Origin: CASICS01 sp045564455
GTDB taxonomy: Bacteria > Pseudomonadota > Gammaproteobacteria > Magnimaribacterales > AG-339-G14
Direction: 5' to 3'
Assembly: GCA_045564455.1 (NCBI GenBank)
Contig: JBJLHG010000002.1
Span: 124,001 to 188,000 of the forward strand
Length of the DNA: 64,000 bases
Position numbers and translations under genes: made by a program. The notes below the pieces were generated by a model. That model ran no database searches. It saw only the letters and a program-made list of their open reading frames with translations, and had not been told where the DNA came from. Shown here piece after piece: positions 27,719 through 36,250 of this stretch (positions are counted from its first letter, which is position 1; every line of letters begins with the position of its first letter).

Positions 27719-28330
27719 TCTGGATAAATATTCATCCAACCGGTCAGTATTAGAAACAAAACCTGATTTTTTGGTATCGGCCGCAGAAATGACATCATCC
27801 ATATTGACTGCTTCGCCTACTTGAATAACACCGACCATCGCCATCATGGCGTGAGGCGTGCATTGGTAAACATAAACGCCTTCCTGATCTAAAGTAATGC
27901 TAATATCTTGATTGATTGTACCGTTCCAACTATTTGCACCTGCAGGAATCATTCCATCTACAGAAGCTGAGTTATGAGACATATCAACAGCTTTAAAATG
28001 AATGGTATCGCCTTTTGATACTTTAATGACTGCTGGTTCAAAAACCATGATGCCATCTGCTCCTGAATTCAGCATTTTTACTTCATGTTCAGATCCTTCA
28101 GACAAGGTTACTTTGTTGACATTAGTTTCTACAGGCTGGGCTCCCATATTTGAATTGAGACTGACTTTATACCCTGGTCCAGCAGACCTTATTCCGCATC
28201 CATCGCCTTTCATGCAAATATCACCAGTTGCTTTAATTCTTTCTTCGATGGCTGATTCACGCATATCCGATGAGGAGACTGTTAAAGAAACAAATAGAGT
28301 AAGCAGAGATAAAAGTAATTTTATTTTCAC
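27713..28330 (-). CDS. Periplasmic pseudoazurin/plastocyanin-like blue copper protein
   Basis: A secreted type I copper protein of about 205 residues. The C-terminal cupredoxin domain (about residues 95-180 of this form) starts ...FEPAVIKVSKGDTI and holds the ligand set His (in MSHNSAS), Cys (YQCTPH), His and Met (HAMMAMVG), the spacing seen in pseudoazurins. A GTG start at 28330 gives a proper signal peptide (VKIKLLLSLLTLFVSL); an ATG 15 codons upstream would place it internally. The N-terminal 60 mature residues are extra compared with simple pseudoazurin. It could carry electrons between a bc1-type complex or cytochrome c4 and an oxidase or reductase. Confidence 0.85.
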   Translation of the reverse strand: MKIKLLLSLLTLFVSLTVSSSDMRESAIEERIKATGDICMKGDGCGIRSAGPGYKVSLNSNMGAQPVETNVNKVTLSEGSEHEVKMLNSGADGIMVFEPAVIKVSKGDTIHFKAVDMSHNSASVDGMIPAGANSWNGTINQDISITLDQEGVYVYQCTPHAMMAMVGVIQVGEAVNMDDVISAADTKKSGFVSNTDRLDEYLSRL

Positions 28331-28382
28331 GATATTTATTGATATTTTAAAATCAGCATTATAGTCAATGTCCAAGTTATTA

Positions 28383-29573
28383 TTAAATAATATTTTCTTC
28401 TTTTAATTCGGATATCTGATCGTCTGTCATACCCAGCCATTCTTTTAAAATTTCTGCGGAGTGCTCCCCCAACGTTGGAGCAGATTGATATTCCGATGAA
28501 GAGTTACTTAATTTAATTGGATTTCCAGGCATTTTTACTTTAGCTCCAGAAGCTTGTTCCACCTCAACTATCATATCTCTTTTAATTAGATCTGGATCTT
28601 CAAAAGCATCGGAAAATTTGTTTACTGGACCGCAAGGAACTCGATTTTCCTGAAGTAATTTTAACCAGTGTTTCGTAGAATTTTTTATAAGCATATCGGC
28701 AAGAACCTGATCTATTTTAGCTCTATCTTCAAAACGTCCCGGAGCTGTTTTGTACTTTTCTATATCTAAGGAAGGCAAATCTAGGGCTTTCAGTAAATTA
28801 GGCCAAAAGTGTTCATGAACAACGCTAATAGTAATAAAGCCATCGTTAGTTTTGTAAGAATTAAAAGGCGTATGCAAGACATGTTTATTTCCAATAGGTT
28901 CTGGATTTTTTCCAGAAATCAAATGCATCGTGGCCATATAATTTAATAGGCTCACCTGACAATCCATCATGGATATATCAACTTGCTCTCCCTCTCCTGA
29001 ATTGTCTCGATTTCTTAATGAGCTCAGGATTCCGATCATCGCAAACAAGCCAGTAGATAAATCTGCAATGGGTGTACCTAACTTAACTGGGTTTTCTGAA
29101 TCCATGCCAGTAACTGACATCAATCCACTGTAACCTTGAATAATATTATCGTAAGCAGGTCGATCAAGATCAGACTCTCCAAAACCGCTTATTGAGCATG
29201 AAATAATTTTTGCGTTATGTTTTTTTAAAGTTTCAAAATCTATCTTCAATCTCTTGGTGACGCCCATACTAAAATTGTCTATGACCACATCTGCACGTTT
29301 TACGAGCTCATAAAAAACATTCAACCCGGGAGCAGATTTCAGATCCAAGGTTAAGCTTTTTTTATTTCTTCCGAGAGTCAGATGATAAGCACCGACACCA
29401 TCTACTGAATTTTCTGGATCATCCTTTAATAATCCGCGGGTAATTTCACCTTTTAAAGGCGGTTCTATTTTTATTATTTCCGCACCTAAATCAGCCAAAA
29501 TCATGGTCCCATAAGGACCAGCTACCATGTGCGTAAGGTCTAATATTTTTATGCCTTTTAAAGGGGCTGACAT
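28383..29573 (-). CDS. Class III (CaiB/BaiF-type) CoA-transferase
   Basis: A 396-residue family III acyl-CoA transferase. The N-terminus PLKGIKILDLTHMVAGPYGTMILADLGAEIIKIEPP is classic, with the catalytic aspartate expected within the segment SVTGMDSENPVKLG/IADLSTG. It moves CoA between carboxylic acids; which ones cannot be read from sequence alone. It is the last gene of a three-gene minus-strand module with a MaoC-type hydratase and a CitE-type lyase, 11 bases after the former, which hints at a dicarboxylate such as itaconate or mesaconate. Confidence 0.93.
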   Translation of the reverse strand: MSAPLKGIKILDLTHMVAGPYGTMILADLGAEIIKIEPPLKGEITRGLLKDDPENSVDGVGAYHLTLGRNKKSLTLDLKSAPGLNVFYELVKRADVVIDNFSMGVTKRLKIDFETLKKHNAKIISCSISGFGESDLDRPAYDNIIQGYSGLMSVTGMDSENPVKLGTPIADLSTGLFAMIGILSSLRNRDNSGEGEQVDISMMDCQVSLLNYMATMHLISGKNPEPIGNKHVLHTPFNSYKTNDGFITISVVHEHFWPNLLKALDLPSLDIEKYKTAPGRFEDRAKIDQVLADMLIKNSTKHWLKLLQENRVPCGPVNKFSDAFEDPDLIKRDMIVEVEQASGAKVKMPGNPIKLSNSSSEYQSAPTLGEHSAEILKEWLGMTDDQISELKEENII

Positions 29574-29584
29574 TTTTTTAGGAA

Positions 29585-30103
29585 TTAGTAATTAATTTTA
29601 TCGTCTACAGCATGGCCTTCTGTAGGAATTAGGGCAGAGCGTTTGAAAGAGGCTACTTCTGTACCGTCTTGATTTTTTCCAATGGTTTTTACTGTAACAA
29701 TTCCACAATTTTTTCTAGATTCAGATAGTCTTTTTTCCAATACTTCAGATTCCGCATACAAAGTATCTCCTACAAATAATGGATGTGGCAGAACAATATC
29801 TGTCCAACCTAAATTTGCAATTGCCTTCTGACTAATATCACTGACGCTCATTCCAACCATCGTAGCTACAGTAAAAGTGCTGTTGACTAAGGTTTTCCCA
29901 AATTCTGTAGCTTTGCCATATTCCTCGTCAAAGTGTAAAGGGTGAGTATTCATAGTTAGTAAGGTAAACCATGTATTATCTGCTTGAGTAATCGTTCGGC
30001 CTGGACGATGCTCATAGATATGCCCCACTTCGAATTCTTCAAAATATCGCCCGTAAGATTCTCTAAATCTTCCGTTACCTAAATCCTTCATTCCTTTTGA
30101 CAT
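29585..30103 (-). CDS. MaoC-like acyl-CoA hydratase
   Basis: A 172-residue hotdog-fold hydratase/dehydratase. The MaoC signature with catalytic Asp/His is in the segment GRTITQADNTWFTLLTMNTHPLHFDEEYG. The sequence strongly recalls the MaoC proteins encoded next to CitE-type lyases in actinobacteria (for example the Rv2499c-Rv2498c pair), which act in leucine/itaconate breakdown. It sits 3 bases after the lyase gene. Specific substrate is inferred from context only. Confidence 0.9.
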   Translation of the reverse strand: MSKGMKDLGNGRFRESYGRYFEEFEVGHIYEHRPGRTITQADNTWFTLLTMNTHPLHFDEEYGKATEFGKTLVNSTFTVATMVGMSVSDISQKAIANLGWTDIVLPHPLFVGDTLYAESEVLEKRLSESRKNCGIVTVKTIGKNQDGTEVASFKRSALIPTEGHAVDDKINY

Positions 30104-30106
30104 AAA

Positions 30107-30937
30107 CTAATCTTCTTTATCTTCGTCAGCTAGAGAAATTTTCAATCGCATAGCTTCAGCGATTGGTTCGTCTACCATTTGTCCGTCTATTTTGACTGCT
30201 CCACCGCCAGATTTCTGGTACTCTTCAAGCACCCTTTTGCCTTCTTCTATTTCTTCAGAAGTGGGTGCAAAAGCTTCATTAACATAATCAATTTGATCAG
30301 GGTGAATTGCTGCTTTTCCTTTAAAACCTAAATTTTTGACTGCTTCAGCCTCTTTTTTCAATCCTTCCTTATCGTCGATGTAAAAGAAGGGAGCATCTAT
30401 AGTAAAAAGATTAAACATTGCTGCAGCAGTAACAACTTTAGATCTAGCATATAAAAGTGGCTCCCAAGCTAATTTACATCCTAAGCTTGCTGATGAATCT
30501 GCTGCACCAAAAAATAAACCGACTACATCCTTGAAAGCTGCAATTTGAGTAACGGTATCAATTGCTCGAGGAGTTTCTATCAAAGGTACAAGTTTGTTTT
30601 GGAAAGCGATCATTGGAGCTAAAGTAGCTAAGAAATCAAAACTTTGAGTTTTTGGCAAAATAATTGCTTCGATCTGATCTTGATATGGCGAAATCGCATC
30701 GATATCCTCTCTTCCGATAGCCTCCATTGCATCGTTAACTCTTACAAATAAAGGTTTGGTAAAAGCATTCTCTTTTAATAAACCAATCAAAGTTTCTCGA
30801 GCAGCGAGTTTTTCATTTGTTGGGCAACCGTCTTCCAAATCTAATATCACAGCATCTGCATTGGTCTTTAATGCTTTTTCTAGGTGATCGCCGGTTGTGT
30901 GGCCTTTAACAAATAAATAGGATTTATAGTTGCTCAT
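30107..30937 (-). CDS. CitE/HpcH-type (3S)-malyl/citramalyl-CoA lyase family protein
   Basis: A 276-residue TIM-barrel lyase of the HpcH/HpaI-CitE family. Signatures: SYLFVKGHT at the N-terminus, VILDLEDGCP (metal-binding acid), the arginine in LFVRVND, the glutamate in VPLIETPRAI and the C-terminal GFKGKAAIHPDQI. Members cleave malyl-, citramalyl- or related beta-hydroxyacyl-CoA thioesters to acetyl- or propionyl-CoA plus glyoxylate or pyruvate. With the neighbouring hydratase and CoA-transferase this fits an itaconate/mesaconate-type route. It overlaps the dsbA stop by one base. Confidence 0.9.
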   Translation of the reverse strand: MSNYKSYLFVKGHTTGDHLEKALKTNADAVILDLEDGCPTNEKLAARETLIGLLKENAFTKPLFVRVNDAMEAIGREDIDAISPYQDQIEAIILPKTQSFDFLATLAPMIAFQNKLVPLIETPRAIDTVTQIAAFKDVVGLFFGAADSSASLGCKLAWEPLLYARSKVVTAAAMFNLFTIDAPFFYIDDKEGLKKEAEAVKNLGFKGKAAIHPDQIDYVNEAFAPTSEEIEEGKRVLEEYQKSGGGAVKIDGQMVDEPIAEAMRLKISLADEDKED

Positions 30938-31569
30938 TAGTTATTTCTCTCTTTTTCAATTAAAAAATCCACCACATCCAGTAAGTCGTTAGTACCGATG
31001 TTTCGATTACCTAAAACTCGGTATTTTCCATTTACTATGAGTGCTGGGACGCCTTTTATACCGTATTTAGCGCCAAATAGTTCAGCTTTTCTTAAATTAT
31101 TTTTTAGTCCGAAAGAATTTCCTAATGATTGATATTGTTCTTGCGAAACTCCATAAGTTTTTAAAAAGGGGATTATCTCTTGATCGGAAGCCAACATTCT
31201 TTGTTGCAGATGAATTGTTCGAAATACGCCATCAATAATTTCAGGTTTATTTAAAAGTTGAGCAATAAAAAATAACTTAGCATGAGTTTCAACCGTCTTA
31301 TTCCAAATTACTGGGTATCGAAGAAAATCAACTGAGTCAGGAGCGTTTTTTTTCCATTCTTGCAACATTCCTTCTAAGCTAAAACAATGGCCGCAGCCAA
31401 ACCAAAAAAATTCTATGACTTCTATTTTTGAACTATCTCTTGTAGGCAGTGGCTCAGAGAGAATTTCATAATGTCTACCAGGTTTATACTTCTCATCTGC
31501 TGCTGAGCATTGAACACTGAACAGAAAAACGAATGATAGAAGTAATACTTTAGTAAAGGCCTGAAACAT
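30937..31569 (-). CDS. dsbA: Thiol:disulfide interchange protein DsbA
   Basis: A periplasmic oxidase introducing disulfides into exported proteins. It has a signal peptide (about residues 1-24), a thioredoxin fold with the redox pair C59-G-H-C62, the inserted helical domain, and the cis-proline loop GVPALIV. The redox dipeptide is GH where PH is the commonest in DsbA; GH is the dipeptide of eukaryotic PDI. The start overlaps the cytochrome c4 gene by 20 bases. Its partner dsbB is 4 kb away beyond polA. Confidence 0.92.
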   Translation of the reverse strand: MFQAFTKVLLLSFVFLFSVQCSAADEKYKPGRHYEILSEPLPTRDSSKIEVIEFFWFGCGHCFSLEGMLQEWKKNAPDSVDFLRYPVIWNKTVETHAKLFFIAQLLNKPEIIDGVFRTIHLQQRMLASDQEIIPFLKTYGVSQEQYQSLGNSFGLKNNLRKAELFGAKYGIKGVPALIVNGKYRVLGNRNIGTNDLLDVVDFLIEKERNN

Positions 31570-32197
31570 AATTTGCTACTGCTCTTATTTCTTCATTTGT
31601 TAAGCGAGAAGCAATCCCTTGCATGATCAATGCGTGGCCATCGTCCCCTCTTTGTCCATTTTGATAGGCGATTAAACTCGTAACCACATATTCAGCCTTT
31701 TGCCCGCCAAGCATTGGATATTCAGCTAATTCTAATCCTCTTCCGTTTGGTCCATGGCAAGCTGCACAAGCTGGGACCGCTGATTCTTTGTTTCCTGCGC
31801 GATAAATTTTCTCACCCAAAGCAATATTAGTTTTATCTGCTTGACCGACTTTAGTGATTTGGGCTGCATAAAACGCTGAAATATTTCTCAAGTCTTCTTC
31901 ATCATAAGGATCTAATATTCCCATCATTGACGGAATCATTCGTTCTCCTTTTTGAATATGCTCGAGTTGCTCATACAAATAACTTTCCCTTTGGCCTGCA
32001 AGAGTTGGCCATTGGCCTACGAGACTGTTTCCATCTGCGCCATGACAGCCAGCACAGACAGCTACCAAGGAAGATCCAGCGATAGCATCACCACGCACTG
32101 GGGCTTTTGCTTCTGAATGTCCATTGCCTCCTGATGCAGCTTGAAGCATTGATACTCCAAATACAAAAAGGGCAGAAATAATTAATTTTTTCGTCAT
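31550..32197 (-). CDS. Periplasmic dihaem cytochrome c4
   Basis: A 215-residue exported cytochrome with two haem-binding motifs, CAGCH (C48-H52) and CAACH in the second half, each starting a cytochrome c domain of about 85 residues; the methionine ligands are likely in MIPSMMG and ALIMQG. A signal peptide covers residues 1-20. Start chosen at the ATG at 32197 because upstream residues spoil the signal peptide. Cytochrome c4 typically feeds electrons to terminal oxidases. Cytochrome c4-dsbA beside engB and polA is a gammaproteobacterial arrangement. Confidence 0.94.
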   Translation of the reverse strand: MTKKLIISALFVFGVSMLQAASGGNGHSEAKAPVRGDAIAGSSLVAVCAGCHGADGNSLVGQWPTLAGQRESYLYEQLEHIQKGERMIPSMMGILDPYDEEDLRNISAFYAAQITKVGQADKTNIALGEKIYRAGNKESAVPACAACHGPNGRGLELAEYPMLGGQKAEYVVTSLIAYQNGQRGDDGHALIMQGIASRLTNEEIRAVANYVSGLY

Positions 32198-32270
32198 TTT
32201 TGTTCTATATTGTGGGCTAAGCGAGCATGAATTATATACCATAGCAATTGAATTTTCCTTTTTTTAATAA

Positions 32271-32882
32271 ATGAACACTAAAAATAAGTTTTTAACCATT
32301 GATTTCGTCTCTGCTTGTTCGGAAAAAAAGCTTTATCCCGAAGATATCGGCTTTGAGGTAGCTATTTGTGGTCGTTCCAATTCAGGTAAATCCAGTATCA
32401 TCAATGCCTTAGCTAATTCAAAAAAACTTGCTAAAACTTCAAATACTCCAGGACGAACTCAATCTATCAATTTTTTTAGAATCGAAAATAATGATGCCTA
32501 CAAATTAGTAGACCTTCCAGGCTATGGTTTTGCCAAGGCTTCAAAATCTATGAAGAGAGATTGGGGTAAAAAAATAACCGACTACATGAATTCTCGAGAT
32601 GCATTAAAAGGCGTCATCTTGATCATGGACATCAGACACCCTTTTCAAGAAGCGGACTACAACTTTCTAGAATGGTGTCAAAGCTATAATCTACCTATTC
32701 AATTGCTTCTAAATAAAGCCGATAAACTTTCTCGAAATAAAAGCCTGAATATTCTTAATGAGTGCAATAAAGATCTAGAAGATTATCCTTTGCTTGATGA
32801 GCCACAAATTTTTTCAGCAAAAAATTTTGATGGTGTTGACGTTTTGGTAAAAAAAATTCGATCTTGGGTGGGGGAGTCCTAA
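32271..32882 (+). CDS. engB: Ribosome biogenesis GTPase EngB/YsxC
   Basis: An essential GTPase for 50S assembly. Motifs: G1 GRSNSGKSS at residues 34-42, the family hallmark TSNTPGRTQSINFF (G2), G3 DLPGYGFA, G4 NKAD. It has 203 residues, typical for the group. It reads divergently from cytochrome c4 and converges on polA across a 107-base region with notable secondary structure. Confidence 0.97.
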   Translation: MNTKNKFLTIDFVSACSEKKLYPEDIGFEVAICGRSNSGKSSIINALANSKKLAKTSNTPGRTQSINFFRIENNDAYKLVDLPGYGFAKASKSMKRDWGKKITDYMNSRDALKGVILIMDIRHPFQEADYNFLEWCQSYNLPIQLLLNKADKLSRNKSLNILNECNKDLEDYPLLDEPQIFSAKNFDGVDVLVKKIRSWVGES

Positions 32883-32965
32883 GCGCCCATTGAAAAAAAG
32901 GGGGAGATATCAATGGGCTCCAAGGAGAGATCCTCAGATTTCTTAGGAGAATGTCTTTTAGACAT
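32877..32965 (+). ncRNA. Candidate structured RNA in the engB/polA intergenic region
   Basis: Three nested or consecutive perfect inverted repeats fall in this short stretch: TCCTAAG (32877-32883) with CTTAGGA (32942-32948), enclosing GCCCATTGA (32885-32893) with TCAATGGGC (32910-32918); then ATGTCT (32951-32956) with AGACAT (32960-32965) around a TTT loop. The position, between converging engB and polA, is where E. coli carries the Spot 42 RNA gene. I see no T-rich terminator on the plus strand after the last hairpin, and no sequence identity to Spot 42, so transcription, strand and function are inferred only. Confidence 0.35.
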
Positions 32966-32989
32966 AGCTCTCTAAAAAAAGTTCATCAA

Positions 32990-35728
32990 TTAATGAGCTT
33001 CGCCCCAATTATTTGCAATCCCGCTCTCAACTTCCAACGACACGCTTAATTGAGCAGCACCAGACATAAGTTCTGATATTTTCTTCGCCACCAAGTCTGC
33101 GTCTTTCTCGGCAACTTCTAAAATTACTTCATCGTGTACTTGCAAAATCATTTTGGCCTTAGGCTGATCTTTTTCTAACCATTCATGAATAGCAATCATT
33201 GCTATCTTCATGATATCTGCTGCTGTCCCTTGCATCGGTGCATTGATTGCAGCTCGTTCTGATGCTTGTCTGGTTCGACCACTATGAATTCCAGGTAAAT
33301 ACATGCGTCTTCCAAAAAGGGTTTCAACGTAGCCTTTTTCTCGAGCTCGTTCTTTGGTTTGCTCCATATAAAGTCGAACGCCTGGATATTTAGCAAAGTA
33401 AGAATCAATATAATCTTGGGCTATATTTCTAGGAATCCCTAAAGCTTTCCCCAAGCCAAATGCTGACATTCCGTAAATCAATCCAAAATTAATTGCCTTG
33501 GCACTGCGACGCTGATCGTCAGTGACGGCCTCTCCAGGATTTCCAAAAACTTCGGCCGCCGTTGCTGCATGGATGTCTTCGCCTTTTTCAAAAGCGCCAA
33601 TCATACCTTTGTCTTTTGATAGGTGCGCCATGATGCGCAATTCAATTTGTGAATAATCAACTGCTAACAATTTAAAACCTTTTGGAGCGATAAAAGCATT
33701 TCGAATCATGCGCCCTTCTTCCGATTTAATTGGAATGTTTTGCAAATTAGGATCTGCTGAAGACAAACGGCCTGTAGAGGTTACGGCCTGGTGATAAGAC
33801 GTATGTACTCTTCCAGTTTTGGTAGAAATTTGTTCGGGCAGACTATCGGTGTAAGTGCTTTTGAGTTTGGCGAGTGTTCGGTGCTCCAATAAAATCTTGG
33901 GCAGTTCGTATTCTCTAGCTAAATCTTGCAGAACCGACTCATCCGTAGACGGCTGACCGCCTGGAGTTTTTTTAATCACTGGCAGATTCATTTCGTCAAA
34001 AAATATTTGTCGAAGGTCCTTGGTCGATGCCAAATTAAATTCTTTACCTGCAACGCCAAAGGCTTGTTCTTCTAAGCCATTGATTCGTTGCCCTAAATTA
34101 TTGGATTGAATTCGTAAAATCTCAGAATCTACCAAGGCACCATTTTGCTCTACTTCTGAAAGGACTTTAATCATTGGTAAGTCAATTTCGGTAAGCACTT
34201 TTTCTAATTTTGGAGTCTTGGCTAATTTATCTTTTAAAAGCTCGTAACAACGGAAAGTTATGTCTGCATCTTCGGCGGCATAATCACTACCCGCTTCTAA
34301 ATCGACTTGATTAAAAGTAATTTGTTTAACGCCTTTGCCAGCTACTTCTTCATAAGTCGTTGTTTCGTAATTTAAATAAAACTTCGCCATCGCATCTAAG
34401 TTGTGACGCGTTGCAGTGGAATCCAAGACATATGACATCAACATGCTATCGCTCGCAATGTTGTTAATTTCTAGACCGTGTTGAGCTAAAACGTTTCGAT
34501 CAAATTTAATATGTTGACCGACAACTGGGACTTTCTCCAAAAGCGGTTTTAATTTTTCAACAACCAGTTTTTTAGTAAGTTGTTTAGGCGCACCTTCATA
34601 GTCATGTTGAATTGGGATGTAAGCTGCTTCACCAGCTTTCGCACAAAGTGAAATACCCACTAAATTGGCAACTGTAAAATCCAAACTATCTGTTTCGGTG
34701 TCCAAAGCCAGTACTTTGGCTTTTAATAATTTTTTAATCAGCGCATCTAAATCTGCTTCTTCTAAAATACATTGATATTTTGAGTCTATTTTTTTTACTG
34801 GTGCAACGGCTGTTTGATCAGCACCAGGTGAACTTTTTGGCGCATCTTTATTAGTTTTTGACGCGGCACCTTTAATCAAGGTTTTGAATTCCATCTCAGT
34901 GAAGAGTTGATGCAATTTATCAGTATCTCTTTTGCCAACTGCTAGATCATTGATACCGAAATCCAATTCAACGTCTTTCTTAATAGTAGTGAGTTGTTGT
35001 GACAACTTCAGCTGCTCTATTCCCGCACGCAAATACTCGCCCACTTTTCCAGGTATCTCATCGGCATTGGTAATGATATTGTCTACTGTTTCGTATTTCG
35101 TTAACCAATTGACTGCTGTTTTCGGACCGACCTTGTTGACTCCAGGAATGTTATCGGAGGTGTCGCCCACCAATGCCAAATAATCAATTATTTGTTCAGG
35201 CTTCACGCCAAATTTATTCATCACGCCATCTTCATCTAAAACTTCATTGCTCATGGTATTAACCAAGCGAATATTTTTGGTTACCAATTGCGCTAGATCT
35301 TTATCACCGGTAGAAACTACTGTTTTAATCCCTTGAGCTTCTGCTTGGGCGGCCAGCGTACCAATAACGTCATCGGCTTCAACGTTATCGACGACAAATA
35401 TTTTTAAACCCAAAGCCTCGCAAATATCATAAATAGGTTGAATCTGTGGACGCAAATCATCAGGCATAGGTGGGCGATTGGCTTTGTATTGATCATACAT
35501 GTCGTGACGAAACGTCGATCCTTTGGCATCAAAAATCATTCCCACCGGGCTATCTGGATGATCTTCTAAAATTCTCATGACCATGGTGGTAACCCCACGA
35601 ACGGCACCAGTTGGTTGACCAGTCGAAGTCGTCAATGGCGGCAAAGCATGATAGGCACGATAAACGTATGAAGAGCCATCGACTAAAATTACCGAATCGT
35701 TATCTGAAGTGCTTTCTGGTTTGGCCAT
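32990..35728 (-). CDS. polA: DNA polymerase I
   Basis: A 912-residue repair and replication polymerase with all three domains. The 5' nuclease domain (about residues 13-300, starting ILVDGSSYVYRAYHALPPL), a 3'-5' exonuclease domain with intact ALDTETDSLD, and the polymerase domain with motif A VDYSQIELRIMAH, the O-helix RRSAKAINFGLIYGMS and motif C QVHDEVILE are seen. Proofreading therefore looks functional. It diverges from dsbB over 54 bases. The base composition here looks slightly richer in G+C than in neighbouring genes. Confidence 0.98.
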   Translation of the reverse strand: MAKPESTSDNDSVILVDGSSYVYRAYHALPPLTTSTGQPTGAVRGVTTMVMRILEDHPDSPVGMIFDAKGSTFRHDMYDQYKANRPPMPDDLRPQIQPIYDICEALGLKIFVVDNVEADDVIGTLAAQAEAQGIKTVVSTGDKDLAQLVTKNIRLVNTMSNEVLDEDGVMNKFGVKPEQIIDYLALVGDTSDNIPGVNKVGPKTAVNWLTKYETVDNIITNADEIPGKVGEYLRAGIEQLKLSQQLTTIKKDVELDFGINDLAVGKRDTDKLHQLFTEMEFKTLIKGAASKTNKDAPKSSPGADQTAVAPVKKIDSKYQCILEEADLDALIKKLLKAKVLALDTETDSLDFTVANLVGISLCAKAGEAAYIPIQHDYEGAPKQLTKKLVVEKLKPLLEKVPVVGQHIKFDRNVLAQHGLEINNIASDSMLMSYVLDSTATRHNLDAMAKFYLNYETTTYEEVAGKGVKQITFNQVDLEAGSDYAAEDADITFRCYELLKDKLAKTPKLEKVLTEIDLPMIKVLSEVEQNGALVDSEILRIQSNNLGQRINGLEEQAFGVAGKEFNLASTKDLRQIFFDEMNLPVIKKTPGGQPSTDESVLQDLAREYELPKILLEHRTLAKLKSTYTDSLPEQISTKTGRVHTSYHQAVTSTGRLSSADPNLQNIPIKSEEGRMIRNAFIAPKGFKLLAVDYSQIELRIMAHLSKDKGMIGAFEKGEDIHAATAAEVFGNPGEAVTDDQRRSAKAINFGLIYGMSAFGLGKALGIPRNIAQDYIDSYFAKYPGVRLYMEQTKERAREKGYVETLFGRRMYLPGIHSGRTRQASERAAINAPMQGTAADIMKIAMIAIHEWLEKDQPKAKMILQVHDEVILEVAEKDADLVAKKISELMSGAAQLSVSLEVESGIANNWGEAH

Positions 35729-35782
35729 GAATACTTTCGTTTGTTGGTTGGTTATACTAACTCTAAGGAGTTTATTAGACCC

Positions 35783-36250
35783 ATGAGAAAAGTTCTAACC
35801 CTCATTTTATTTTTTTGCATTGGCTTGCTAGCCACTGCTTTCTATATGGAATATCAATTGGGTCTTGAGCCTTGCGCCATGTGCATCATTCAAAGAATTG
35901 CAATTGCGCTTGCTGGGTTAGCAGCATTGGTTGGCATCATTCACAATCAACATCCCAAAATCTATTTTAGCTTAACTGGTCTTTTTAGCGTAGGCGGAGC
36001 CGCTTCCGCTATTCGCCATCTGTATTTACAATCTTTGCCAGCCGATCAAGTGCCTACGTGCGGACCTGACCTAAGCTACTTAATTGATCAATCGTATTTT
36101 AGCGATGCTTTAAGAATGATGCTGATTGGCGACGGAAACTGTGCTGAAGTTATGTGGAGCCTTTTAGGCATATCTATTCCTGGTTGGGTTTTAATCTGTT
36201 GTCTTGGAATTATCTCTCTTTCTACTTTAGCTTTATACAAGAGAATTTGA
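35783..36250 (+). CDS. dsbB: Disulfide bond formation protein DsbB
   Basis: The quinone-coupled membrane oxidant of DsbA. Over 155 residues there are four membrane helices, with the first periplasmic redox pair C31-A-M-C34 (after LGLEP) and the second pair C93 and C120. I chose the ATG at 35783, 12 bases after an AAGGAG, because the 14 residues upstream are polar and would disturb the first helix. Its TGA overlaps the rmuC ATG by one base. Confidence 0.93.
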   Translation: MRKVLTLILFFCIGLLATAFYMEYQLGLEPCAMCIIQRIAIALAGLAALVGIIHNQHPKIYFSLTGLFSVGGAASAIRHLYLQSLPADQVPTCGPDLSYLIDQSYFSDALRMMLIGDGNCAEVMWSLLGISIPGWVLICCLGIISLSTLALYKRI

